Assembly: GCF_030287445.1 (NCBI RefSeq)
Contig: NZ_JASVWB010000002.1
Span: 744,001 to 808,000 of the forward strand
Reading direction: 5' to 3'
DNA from: Streptomyces sp. ALI-76-A
GTDB taxonomy: Bacteria; Actinomycetota; Actinomycetes; Streptomycetales; Streptomycetaceae
DNA: 64,000 nucleotides
Positions 19,651-27,951 of this stretch are shown one piece after another. The translations under genes were made by a program, and so were the position numbers. The notes beneath the pieces are model-generated. The model saw nothing but the letters and a program-made list of their open reading frames with translations, made no database searches and was not told the DNA's origin. Positions within the stretch are counted from its first letter, which is position 1. Every line of letters begins with the position of its first letter.

Positions 19651-19664
19651 TGAGAGCGCTCTCA
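19651..19664. promoter_or_regulatory. LacI-family operator palindrome (CebR-like, two symmetric changes)
   Basis: TGAGAGCGCTCTCA is a perfect 14-bp palindrome centred on CG, the form bound by LacI/GalR-type repressors. It ends 85 bases before the start of the exported glycosidase-like gene. It differs from the CebR box seen at 23744 only at the two symmetric G/A positions, so either CebR itself or a sister repressor may bind. Confidence 0.65.
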
Positions 19665-19749
19665 GCCTCATCCCGTTCCGCCGCTCCTGCCCTGTCCCGC
19701 CCTGTCCCGCCTTTTCCGCAGCGCTACCCCCACACCTTCGAGGAGACCC

Positions 19750-21144
19750 ATGACCGGCAGCCAAGGCCCGGTACTCAGTCGTCGTGCGCTCATCGGGACC
19801 GGGCTCGGTGTCGGCGCCGCGGTCCTCACCGCGGCCGGCGCCGGCACGGCGGGGGCGGCGGAATCCCCGTCCGGCGCGGGCCACGGCTCCTCCCAGCGGC
19901 GGGCCCACGCCTTCCTGGCCGCGGCCATGGACGCCTATCCGGAGCACGGCCCGATCCGGCTCGCCCAGAGCTACACCGACCAGGCGGGCCTGTTCAGCAC
20001 CGCCTTCACCTACGACAACGCCCTCACGATCCTGGCCCACCTCGCCTCCCGCACCCAGGACGGCCGGTCCCGGGCCGTGGCGCTCGGCGACGCGCTCCTC
20101 CACGCCCAGACCCATGACCCCGGTCATGACGACGGCAGACTCCGGCAGGCGTACAACGTGGGGCCGTACACCTTCTACGACGGCACGCCGCAGCCGGACG
20201 GCTTCGTCCGGGCCGACGGCACGGCCAACGTCGGAACCCAGTTCGGCTTCACCGGGACCGCCGTGGGCGACATGGCCTGGGCCGCCATCGCGCTCGGCGC
20301 CCTCGCCCGCCGTACCGGCAAGCGGCGGTTCCTCACCGGCGCCGTCCGGGCGGGCGAGTGGATCGCCCGCGTCGGCCACACCGAGGAACCCCTGGGCGGC
20401 TACAAGTTCGGCGTCAACGGGGCCGACGAGAAACTGCCGTTCACCTCCACCGAGCACAACACCGACCTGATCGCCCTCTTCGGGCAGCTCGCCCGGCTCA
20501 CCGGAGACGGGGTCTGGTGGGAGCGGCGCGCGCGTGCCGAAGCCTTCGTCAAGCGCATGTGGGAACCGGCCGGGGGCTTCTTCTACACCGGCACCAACGA
20601 CGGCGTGACCGTCAACACCTCGCCGATCCCCGAGGACACCCAGACCTGGACCCACCTCGCCCTCGACTCGCCCGCCCACGCCCGCTCCCTGGACTGGGCC
20701 GCGACCCGACTGGCCGTCCTGGACACGGCCGACCGGCCCAACAGCACGGTGCCTGCGGGCCAGTCCTACGAGGGGGTCACGTTCAGCTCCGCCAGCCTGC
20801 TGGCGAACGAGGACGCCCCGATCGCCGCGGGGCAGCCCAAGCCGGACCGCCACGGGGTGTGGTTCGAAGGCACGGCCCACCTGGCACTCGCTCTGCGCGA
20901 CCGGCACGCTCCCGGGGACGAGGCCCGCGCCCGGCGGCTGCTCGCGTCCGTCGAGCGGGCCCAGGAACGACTCGGCGGCGGCCAGACCATCGGCGGCAGG
21001 ACGCTTGCCGCGCGATCCGGAGTGGTCTCGGCGAGCAGCCCGCTCGACACCGGTTTCGGATTCGGCTACTACCCCTACCGGCACACCGGGGCAACCGCCT
21101 GGTACGTGCTGGCGGCCGCCCGCGCCAATCCCCTGCGGGTGTGA
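19750..21144 (+). CDS. Tat-exported alpha-toroid protein, probably a glycosidase-like enzyme
   Basis: 464 residues. A twin-arginine signal (LSRRALIGTGLGVGAAVLTA, residues 9-28) is followed by an alanine-rich cleavage region. The mature part has repeating helical-pair segments (AFTYDNALTILAHLASRTQD, GDMAWAAIALGALARRTGKR, STEHNTDLIALFGQLARLTG, GVWFEGTAHLALALRDRH) typical of (alpha/alpha)6-toroid carbohydrate-active enzymes. I cannot place it in a named GH family. GAGGAG supports the ATG. A LacI-type operator upstream fits sugar-controlled expression. Its 3' end has been partly duplicated downstream. Probably secreted to act on plant or microbial polysaccharide; inference. Confidence 0.7.
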   Translation: MTGSQGPVLSRRALIGTGLGVGAAVLTAAGAGTAGAAESPSGAGHGSSQRRAHAFLAAAMDAYPEHGPIRLAQSYTDQAGLFSTAFTYDNALTILAHLASRTQDGRSRAVALGDALLHAQTHDPGHDDGRLRQAYNVGPYTFYDGTPQPDGFVRADGTANVGTQFGFTGTAVGDMAWAAIALGALARRTGKRRFLTGAVRAGEWIARVGHTEEPLGGYKFGVNGADEKLPFTSTEHNTDLIALFGQLARLTGDGVWWERRARAEAFVKRMWEPAGGFFYTGTNDGVTVNTSPIPEDTQTWTHLALDSPAHARSLDWAATRLAVLDTADRPNSTVPAGQSYEGVTFSSASLLANEDAPIAAGQPKPDRHGVWFEGTAHLALALRDRHAPGDEARARRLLASVERAQERLGGGQTIGGRTLAARSGVVSASSPLDTGFGFGYYPYRHTGATAWYVLAAARANPLRV

Positions 21145-21185
21145 CCTGGTACCTGCCGGCAGGGCCCGCGCCGATCCCCTGCGGG
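21098..21185. repeat. Diverged tandem duplication of the gene's 3' end
   Basis: The last ~42 bases of the exported glycosidase-like gene (21098-21139) recur with several changes at 21145-21185, just after its stop codon. Both end with CCCCTGCGGG. Confidence 0.75.
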
Positions 21186-21241
21186 CCCGAGCGGGACGCC
21201 GCCTCGTCAGAAACGGGTGGGCGCCGCCCGTAAGGGGAGGA

Positions 21242-21380
21242 GGACGACGCCTCGCGAGGGACGGGTGGACGCCACCTCGCGAGGGACGGGTGGACGCCAC
21301 CTCGCGAGGGACGGGGGGTGGACGCCACCTCGTGAAGGACGGGTGGACGACGCCTCGTGAGGGGCGGGTGGAGACGCCAC
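21242..21380. repeat. Five tandem repeats of about 25 bp
   Basis: The unit is close to GCCACCTCGCGAGGGACGGG followed by TGGAC. Five units of 25-28 bases follow one another with small changes; each contains the palindrome CCTCGCGAGG or a derivative. The array lies between the convergent glycosidase-like and PAP2 genes. Confidence 0.9.
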
Positions 21381-21509
21381 GCCGCCCCCTCCTCACGGAC
21401 GGGAATGCTCGCCGTCGCCGTCAGACGGGCCCACCCGTCTCCCCCTTCGGCACCCGGACCCGGACCCGGCACCCTGCACCCGTCCGACACCCCCGCCGAG
21501 CGCCCCCGC

Positions 21510-22088
21510 TCAGCCGCCCCGACGGGCCGCCGCGGCGAGGACCGCGGCCGCCGCGCCGGTGCCCAGGACCGCGCCGGCGACGACGTCGCCCGGGTAGTGC
21601 ACGCCGGTGTGGATCCGTGAGTAGCCCACCGCGCAGGCCAGCAGGCCGAGCGGGACCGTGGCGGCGGGGAACGCGGGTCCGACCGCCGCGGCGAAGGCGA
21701 CGGCCGAGGCCGTGTGGCCGGAGGGGAAGGACGCCGACGCCGGCATCGGCACATGCCGTCCCGGAAACGGCGACGCCTCGGCGCGATGGGGGCGTGGCCG
21801 ACGGACGAGCCGCTTGCCGAGCAGGTTGGCGGTCGACGAGGCGACACCGACCGCCGCGAGGCCTAGCACGGCGGCACGGCGCGGCCGGCCCGGGCACAGG
21901 GCCAGCAGCCCGGCGGCGACGAACGAGATCTTGGAGTGGTCCGCCGCCGCGGACAGCTGCCGCAGGGCGGAGTCCAGCGTGGGCGTCCTGGTGACCGTGA
22001 CGGCCTCGTAGAGGGCCTGGTCGAGGGCGGCGAGGTCACGCATCAGACCTCGGCGTGCCCCAGGTTCCCGCAGTGGACGGTCAGGCAT
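21510..22088 (-). CDS. PAP2-type membrane phosphatase
   Basis: 192 residues with the three acid-phosphatase motifs: K92..RP100 in KRLVRRPRP, PSGH at 122-125 (SASFPSGHTASAVAF), and SR157-158..H164..D168 in YSRIHTGVHYPGD. At least four membrane helices surround them. The family removes phosphate from phosphatidate or polyprenyl pyrophosphates. The start at 22088 has AGGAG with 7-base spacing and overlaps the stop of the upstream lipid-kinase-like gene by 8 bases, so the two are translationally coupled. A second ATG at 22043 is possible. The pair mirrors the fused phosphatase/diacylglycerol-kinase proteins found in other actinobacteria. Confidence 0.87.
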   Translation of the reverse strand: MPDRPLREPGARRGLMRDLAALDQALYEAVTVTRTPTLDSALRQLSAAADHSKISFVAAGLLALCPGRPRRAAVLGLAAVGVASSTANLLGKRLVRRPRPHRAEASPFPGRHVPMPASASFPSGHTASAVAFAAAVGPAFPAATVPLGLLACAVGYSRIHTGVHYPGDVVAGAVLGTGAAAAVLAAAARRGG

Positions 22089-23460
22089 CGCTGTGCTCCT
22101 GGTTCTTCTGTACGGACAGGGGGGTCCGGCCGAGCGCGAGGCGGACGACGCGCCGCCAGTCGACGGCCGGGGCCACGTAGGGGGCGCCGGGACGCTGTCT
22201 GGGCACGCGCACCCGCAGGACGCCCGGCCGCACCGTGCACACGACGGGCGGCGGCAGGGTGAGCGCCTCGCCGTCGACGGCGACCGGGACGAGTTCCTCG
22301 TCGGCCTCGACGACCACCCGACGCGACGTCAGCGCCGTGATGCTGCCGGCCCGTTCGCCGCGCAGCGCCAGTTCGGCGGCCTGCGCGGCGCTGTCCACCC
22401 GGACCGCGATCACTCCGAGCGTGCCGCCGTCGAGCCGCGGTCTGCGCCCGCCGCCCAGGGGGTCGGCGCGGACGTAGGGGTTGTTGCTCACCAGCAGTGT
22501 CTGCGGGGCGTGCAGGTGCTCGTCGTCGGTCCGGACCTCCAGGGAGGCGCCGGCGTCGCCGACCAGCAGGTCCGGCAGCTGGTCCAGGGCGGTGGCCGCC
22601 TTGGCGTCGCGGTAGTCGGGGCTCTGCACTATCTCCGCGTACGTGCCGAACGAGACCGTGTTGACGAACGGCCGCCCGGCCACGTCACCGAGATCGACGC
22701 GGAGTTCCACGCCGTCCGACAGGGCGTCCAGGCCGCTCGCCGGATCGTCCCGGTCCAGGCCCAGATCCATGGCGAAGTGATTGCGGGTTCCGGCGGCCAC
22801 GACGACGAACGGCAGACCGTGTTCGGCGGCCACCCCCGCCACCAGGGCCTGGGTGCCGTCGCCGCTCGCCACGCCGAGCAGATCCGCGCCCTCGGCCACG
22901 GCCCGCCGGGCCAGGGCCACCGGGTCCGTGCCGGCGTCGAGGAGCAGCACCCGGGCGCCGAGCGCCTCGGCCCGCTCCACCAGCCCGAACTCACCGACCT
23001 TCCCGTCACCGGACCGCGGGTTCATGATCAGCACGGGTCGGCGGGGTGGCCGGACCGGGCGGGAGTGCATGCCGTGCGGTGCGCGCAGCCGGCGCAGCGC
23101 GCTGCGGGCGCAGGCCAGTGCCGCCGTCCACAACGCGAGCGCGGTCGCCGCCATCACCCACAGCCCCGACACGGCGTACAGCACCAGGACGCCGGCCGGC
23201 GCGGCCAGCGCCAGCAGGGCGCCGAGCAGGCGCGCCACGCCCCGGTGCGCGAGGGCCCACCAGATGCCCGCGCCGGCCAGGGCGAGTCCGGCCAGGCCGA
23301 GCAGCAGGACCAGCCAGCGGCCGGATCCGGCGCCGGCCCCGACCGCCGCGACGGCGCCGGCGACGCACAGCAGCGCGAGCCGGGCCAGCGTCCGCGCCGA
23401 CAGGACACGTCCGCCGGAGCCGTCCGGCTTCGACTCGCTCGCCGTTCGGGTGGTGTTCAT
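22081..23460 (-). CDS. Diacylglycerol kinase family protein with N-terminal membrane domain
   Basis: 459 residues. About four helices occupy residues ~27-117 (LALLCVAGAVAAVGAGAG and following). A cytosolic DAGK catalytic domain then opens with PVLIMNPRSGDGKVGEFG (147-155) and has the nucleotide loop LGVASGDGTQALVAGV; the family GGDGT is SGDGT here. The later part has HFAMDLGLDRDDPASGLDA and FVNTVSFGTYAEIV, typical of YegS/BmrU lipid kinases. It likely phosphorylates a membrane lipid, with the coupled PAP2 enzyme doing the reverse step. I chose the ATG at 23460, though its ribosome binding site is weak; an upstream in-frame ATG would add about 46 poor residues. Confidence 0.8.
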   Translation of the reverse strand: MNTTRTASESKPDGSGGRVLSARTLARLALLCVAGAVAAVGAGAGSGRWLVLLLGLAGLALAGAGIWWALAHRGVARLLGALLALAAPAGVLVLYAVSGLWVMAATALALWTAALACARSALRRLRAPHGMHSRPVRPPRRPVLIMNPRSGDGKVGEFGLVERAEALGARVLLLDAGTDPVALARRAVAEGADLLGVASGDGTQALVAGVAAEHGLPFVVVAAGTRNHFAMDLGLDRDDPASGLDALSDGVELRVDLGDVAGRPFVNTVSFGTYAEIVQSPDYRDAKAATALDQLPDLLVGDAGASLEVRTDDEHLHAPQTLLVSNNPYVRADPLGGGRRPRLDGGTLGVIAVRVDSAAQAAELALRGERAGSITALTSRRVVVEADEELVPVAVDGEALTLPPPVVCTVRPGVLRVRVPRQRPGAPYVAPAVDWRRVVRLALGRTPLSVQKNQEHSDA

Positions 23461-23743
23461 GATGCGTCGGGCGGTCCCTGGGATCCCGTGGCGCGTGCAC
23501 GACGCGATCGGTCTCCCCGCGTGCTTGGGGGCCTGCCCTGTCTCCCCCTCCATGGTCATCGCGGGCCGCCGGGCTGGGCATCCCGGTATCGGTGACACCG
23601 CGGCGGCCCGACCGGGCGGACCGGCGCCTTCGGCACCGGAGAGCCAACGATCTCACGTGGTGGGCGCGGCTCCGATGTGAAGATGCCTTCGCGAGGGGTT
23701 GACGACGGCGCGCGGGACGGTCACCTTCGACAGAGCCCTTGAA

Positions 23744-23757
23744 TGGGAGCGCTCCCA
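23744..23757. promoter_or_regulatory. CebR-type operator (perfect 14-bp palindrome)
   Basis: TGGGAGCGCTCCCA is identical to the published consensus bound by CebR, the LacI-family cellobiose/cello-oligosaccharide repressor of Streptomyces. It ends 38 bases before the ATG of the CE2-like esterase and lies in the divergent promoter shared with the lipid-kinase gene. Confidence 0.8.
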
Positions 23758-23795
23758 CAGCACAGGGGACCTGTCCGTCGGCGAAGGAAGGCCCC

Positions 23796-24926
23796 ATGTA
23801 CCCAGCTGAACGCCTGTCCCGAAGGACGTTGCTGACGGCCGCCGTCGCGGGCACCGTCACCGCCGTCGCCTCCCCTTCGCGCGCCTCCACCCCACGGGCC
23901 TCCACCGCGTGCGCCCGCTTCCACACGGTCGGCCGGGTGAGCAGGAGTGACGACGGGTCGGTGCGCTACACCTGGCCCGGGATCTGCTTCGAGGGGCGTT
24001 TCCGCGGTCGCGGTGTCGGCGTGGTCCTGGAGGACTTCGACAACGACTACGACGTCCAGGTCGACGGCACGACCGTCGCCACCCTGGTGACGCCGGGCCG
24101 GACGACGTACCTGGTCGACGGCCTCTCCGACGCCGAGCACAGCGTGCGGCTGGTGAAACGCACCGAGAGCCCCTGGGCCGCGGGCCGGTTCGGCGGGTTC
24201 ACCGCCGCTCCCGGCGGGGCCGTCCTCGCGGCACCCCCGGCCCGGAGCAGACAGATCGAGTTCATCGGTGACTCCTTCACCGCCGGATACGGCAACGTCT
24301 CCGCCACGCGCGACTGTTCGGCTACCGGCGGAGTGAACCGGAACAGCAACGCCGATCTCTCCTTCGGCGCGCTCACCGCCCGGCGGCTCGGCGCCGACCA
24401 CCAGATCAACGCCTTCTCCGGCCGGGGCATGGTGCGCAACTACAACGGCGGCAGCCCCGGAACGGACTTCCGCACCTACTACGACCGGGCCCTGCTGCAT
24501 GTCGACGGTGACGTCTGGCGGCGGCCGCACACCTGGCGTCCCCAGGTCGTCGTGATCGGCCTGGGCATCAACGACTTCTCCACCCCCCTCAACCCCGGTG
24601 AACCCTGGTCCACCGAGGAGGAGTTGACGGCTGCCTACGAGAGCGCCTACCACGGCTTCCTCGACGCGCTGCGGCGCCGGTACGGCCCCCGGACGTTCCT
24701 CGTGGTCGGCGCCACCCGCGTCTCCCGCACCACCGCGTTCGCCCGGGCCACCCTGCGGATCGTCCAGGAACGCAACCGGCGGGGCGATCACCGGGTCGGC
24801 CACTGGTACTACGACGATCCGGCCCTGGACTTCCTCGGCTGCGACTGGCACCCCTCCCTCCAGGACCACCGGATCATCTCCGCCCGGCTGGACACCCATC
24901 TCGCCGCCCTGCCGTTGCTCTGGTGA
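23796..24926 (+). CDS. Exported SGNH esterase, CE2-like acetyl (xylan/cellulose) esterase
   Basis: 376 residues. An N-terminal RR signal (LSRRTLLTAAVAGTVTAV) exports the protein. A beta-sandwich domain follows (~40-145: GICFEGRFRGRGVGVVLEDF, VDGTTVATL), as in CE2 acetyl esterases. Then comes the SGNH domain: IEFIGDSFTAGYGN (nucleophile S160), FSGRGMVRNYNGG, VVIGLGINDF (N259) and the catalytic pair in GCDWHPS (D350, H352). The family deacetylates xylo- or cello-polysaccharides. The CebR-type operator just upstream puts it in a cellobiose-responsive regulon, which suits the predicted substrate. GAAGGAAGG precedes the ATG. It converges with the TetR gene. Confidence 0.83.
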   Translation: MYPAERLSRRTLLTAAVAGTVTAVASPSRASTPRASTACARFHTVGRVSRSDDGSVRYTWPGICFEGRFRGRGVGVVLEDFDNDYDVQVDGTTVATLVTPGRTTYLVDGLSDAEHSVRLVKRTESPWAAGRFGGFTAAPGGAVLAAPPARSRQIEFIGDSFTAGYGNVSATRDCSATGGVNRNSNADLSFGALTARRLGADHQINAFSGRGMVRNYNGGSPGTDFRTYYDRALLHVDGDVWRRPHTWRPQVVVIGLGINDFSTPLNPGEPWSTEEELTAAYESAYHGFLDALRRRYGPRTFLVVGATRVSRTTAFARATLRIVQERNRRGDHRVGHWYYDDPALDFLGCDWHPSLQDHRIISARLDTHLAALPLLW

Positions 24927-24972
24927 CCGGCCGAGGGCGGAGACGGCAGAGGGCGGCGCCGGCGGCGGACGG

Positions 24973-25569
24973 TCAGGCGGGCGTCACCAGGCCGGTGATG
25001 TGGGCGGTGACCGTGTCCAGGATTGCGGTCCAGGCCGCCGCGTCGCCGAGCACCAGGTAGTTGAGGGTCAGTCCGTCGGTCATGGCGGCCAGGTAGCGGG
25101 CCAGTACGGGAACGGGGACACCGAGCCGGAAGTCCATGGTCTCGGCGAGTTCGCCGATGAGGTCGGCGTACGCGTCGCCGTACAGCTCGTACTGGCGTCG
25201 CGCCAGGTGCTCGAACCCCGGCTGGCGCAGGGCGTACTGGGTCAGTTCGTAGGTGAGCATGTGCTCGTCGGGGTGGGCGCGGACATGGTCCCAGTACGCC
25301 TGGAAACCGGCCCGGACGGTCTCCTCCAGGGTGGCCCGGGGGCGTAGGGCCTCCTTCACCACGGTCACGGAGTGGTCGGTGAGGGTCGTGATGACGGACT
25401 CGATCAGGGCCTGCTTGGAGTCGAAGCAGTAGTGGAAGACACTCAGGGACACGCCCGCCTCGGCGGCGATGGACCGGGTCGTGGTCTTCGCGACTCCGTC
25501 CCGGCTCATCGCCCTGATCGCCGCCTCCGTGAGCTGCCGGCGCCGCTCGGCCGACGCCATCCGCGCCAT
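24973..25569 (-). CDS. TetR family transcriptional regulator
   Basis: 198 residues. The N-terminal helix-turn-helix is complete: RRRQLTEAAIRAMSRDGVAK, TTTRSIAAEAGVSLSVFHYC and FDSKQALIESVI. The ligand domain includes TVVKEALRPRATLEETVRAG and YELTQYALRQPGFEHLARRQ, resembling the TetR_C_6 (BetI-like) group. It is cytosolic and presumably a repressor of the gene that follows, a secreted amidohydrolase, or of an unlinked target. GGGGGA stands before the ATG at 25569; a second in-frame ATG lies three codons inside. The amidohydrolase gene ends 32 bases upstream on the same strand, so co-transcription is likely. Confidence 0.85.
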   Translation of the reverse strand: MARMASAERRRQLTEAAIRAMSRDGVAKTTTRSIAAEAGVSLSVFHYCFDSKQALIESVITTLTDHSVTVVKEALRPRATLEETVRAGFQAYWDHVRAHPDEHMLTYELTQYALRQPGFEHLARRQYELYGDAYADLIGELAETMDFRLGVPVPVLARYLAAMTDGLTLNYLVLGDAAAWTAILDTVTAHITGLVTPA

Positions 25570-25601
25570 GTGCGTGTCCCCCGTGTCGTCCCGGCCCGCG
25601 G

Positions 25602-27659
25602 TCAGCTGCTGTGGACGCCCACCTCGCGCAGCGAGTACCCCCAGTCGGTGCCGCGGTCCAGGCCGAGGACGCGGACGTGGCGGGCCGGTGTCCCGGTGAA
25701 GCGGACCGTGTCGAGGCCGCCGTCGCCGGCGGTGGTGGACCAGGCCGTCCGCCAGCTCACACCGTCGGTGGACAGCTCGACGCGGTACGAACCGGCGTAC
25801 GCGCGCTCCCAGTCGAGCGTGACGCGGCCGACCCGGTGGGTGGCGCCCAGGTCGATCCGCAGCCACTGGTCGTCGCTCCAGTCGCTGGCCCAGCGGGTGC
25901 CCGTGTCACCGTCCACGGCCCGGCCCGGCGCGTAGCTGGTGAACGGGTTGGCCTCCGCCGAACTGGCGGTCGCCGAGGCGCCCTTGGCGAGGTTGAGCCC
26001 GGCCTGGTGCTTCTCCGTCCCGCCCCAGGTGCCCAGGTAGGACTCCGCTCCGCGGAAGAGGTCGTCCACCACGCCCTGGCCGCCGACCTTCCGGATGTCC
26101 TCGATCCAGTCCGGGACCAGGCCGTAGTGCGCGGCTCCGTCGGTGTTCAGGTCCCAGGTGCGCTCGCCGGTGGTCTGCCGGTCGATGACGGAGCCACCGT
26201 CGACGCTGCGGTAGGGGTACGTCACCGGGTTCGCGGTGTCCGCGCCGCGCGGGGCCGGCCAGCCGCCGACGCCGTTCATGTCGGTGCCGTAGCCGTAGCC
26301 GACGTCGTACTTCTCGCGCAGGGCGTCCGTGCGCCGCGCCTCCGCGGCGAACTCCTCGGAGCCGTGCATGTACTGGGCGACGAAGCCGCCGAGGGCGTAG
26401 ACCCGCTCGGTCCAGGCGATGTCCATCCAGCTGTGCGAGGACAGCACGCCCGGGTACGACCCGGCCTCGAAGATGTCGAGCACCCGGCCGGTGGCCTTGA
26501 CGCTCATGTGGTCGATCTCCAGCATCATCTTGCGTTTCATCATGCCGCGCACCGCGTACTCACCGAGGTCGGTCAGCCCGCGGACGTTGCACTGGGCGTC
26601 GGCCTCGTACGCGGGGACCTCCACGCCGTCCGGGAGTTCCTTCTCGGCCTCGGGTGCCGCGGCGCCGCCGATGGGGTTGTCCTTCTGCGGGCCGGTGCAC
26701 TTCTCGGTCCGCCAGAACGTGCCGGTCGACAGGAACTGGCCCACGTTGATGGCCGTGCCGAGGCCGTGCTCGTCGAAGCGGACCCCGCACAGCGCGTTGT
26801 CGAACTTGTGGCACAGGAACATGCTGCGCACGCCCAGGGCGTACAGCTCGTCGAGCCCGGCGTCGATGTCGGCCCTGTCGCACTGCGCGATGTCCAGGAC
26901 CTGCTTGCAGCCGAACGGCTCGGAGGTCTCCACACCGAGGACGACCGCCAGCTTGCCCTGCTTGATGACCTCACGGGCCTGTGCGCTGTCGAGGACGATA
27001 CGGAACCAGCCCTTGCCGGGGCCGCCGTACATCCTGTCGATGTAGGCCTGGAGGTCGTACGTCAGCTTCGCCTGGAGGCGGATCGACGTCATCTCGTCGC
27101 AGCCGCGGTCCTTGAAGAAGTACACCGAGCAGATCACGCCGTTGGTGACGAGGTCGTTGACGAGGACGCGCTGGCCGCCGCGCCAGGCCCGCTCCACCCA
27201 GGCGTAGTAGTTCTGCTGGTGGGTCAGCGAGTCGTGGGCGGGCCAGTCCTTGAAGGTGGGCCAGCCCACCGGGTCGTGCTTGCCGTCGCCGCCGTTGGTG
27301 ATGTAGTCGAAGATCGCGAGCGAGCCGTCGGGGTAGTGCTCGGGGCAGTCCTTGAGCGCGTCGGCGATGCCGGCCTCGGAGAACGTCCTGCCGCAGATCA
27401 GCCGCCCGCCGAAGGCCTCGTTGGCGAACAGGTGGTTGTGCGCGTCGACGAAGCCGCGCACGTCGCCCTGGGCGTCGGTGCCGGTGAACGGCTCACCGGT
27501 GACGTTGATCTGCGAGTCCGGCGCGGGGCGTGCGGTGGGGACCCACCAGTCGGTGCCGGCCGCCGAACTCGGCGTGGGGCCGAGGGTCATGGCCAGCACG
27601 AGGAGGAGCAGCGACACCACGGTGACGTCTTTGCGTCGGTGGTACGGGCGTCCGGTCAT
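25602..27659 (-). CDS. Secreted amidohydrolase (dipeptidase-like) with C-terminal F5/8 type C domain
   Basis: 685 residues. A signal segment (VTVVSLLLLVLAMTLGPTPS) is cleaved near SSAAG. The barrel domain begins GFVDAHNHLF (metal ligands H74, H76) and carries EIDHMSVKATGRVLDIFEAG, VLSSHSWMDI and GYGTDMNG, echoing the H..SHS..D order of membrane-dipeptidase metalloenzymes. Several cysteines (FGCKQVLDIAQC, LCHKFDNALC) may form disulfides. The last ~140 residues are a galactose-binding-like F5/8C (CBM32) sandwich (ASATASSAEANPFTSYAPGR, DQWLRIDLGA). Substrate unknown. GTG at 27665 is an alternative start. Likely co-transcribed with the TetR gene downstream. Confidence 0.78.
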   Translation of the reverse strand: MTGRPYHRRKDVTVVSLLLLVLAMTLGPTPSSAAGTDWWVPTARPAPDSQINVTGEPFTGTDAQGDVRGFVDAHNHLFANEAFGGRLICGRTFSEAGIADALKDCPEHYPDGSLAIFDYITNGGDGKHDPVGWPTFKDWPAHDSLTHQQNYYAWVERAWRGGQRVLVNDLVTNGVICSVYFFKDRGCDEMTSIRLQAKLTYDLQAYIDRMYGGPGKGWFRIVLDSAQAREVIKQGKLAVVLGVETSEPFGCKQVLDIAQCDRADIDAGLDELYALGVRSMFLCHKFDNALCGVRFDEHGLGTAINVGQFLSTGTFWRTEKCTGPQKDNPIGGAAAPEAEKELPDGVEVPAYEADAQCNVRGLTDLGEYAVRGMMKRKMMLEIDHMSVKATGRVLDIFEAGSYPGVLSSHSWMDIAWTERVYALGGFVAQYMHGSEEFAAEARRTDALREKYDVGYGYGTDMNGVGGWPAPRGADTANPVTYPYRSVDGGSVIDRQTTGERTWDLNTDGAAHYGLVPDWIEDIRKVGGQGVVDDLFRGAESYLGTWGGTEKHQAGLNLAKGASATASSAEANPFTSYAPGRAVDGDTGTRWASDWSDDQWLRIDLGATHRVGRVTLDWERAYAGSYRVELSTDGVSWRTAWSTTAGDGGLDTVRFTGTPARHVRVLGLDRGTDWGYSLREVGVHSS

Positions 27660-27951
27660 GGTCACTGCCCACGTCCCTCGGTCGGGGGGATCGCGCGGTC
27701 GACGGGGCGCTCGACCGCCCGTGGGGTTGTCATGACCCGCGCAATATATGAGGACGAGGATCGCGACTGGCGCACTGCGAGTCAAGGGTCCGGGACAGTT
27801 GACCTGATGAACCGGGACGCCTCGGAGCACCGGGACGGCGGCGCCGGGCGGGGGCCGGGGAGCCGGCGTCTCCCGGACGCCGGACCCGCGGCTCGTCCCG
27901 GTCCCGGCCGGTCGGGTTCCGGTCCGCAACTCCCGTGCACCGCCCGCCCGG

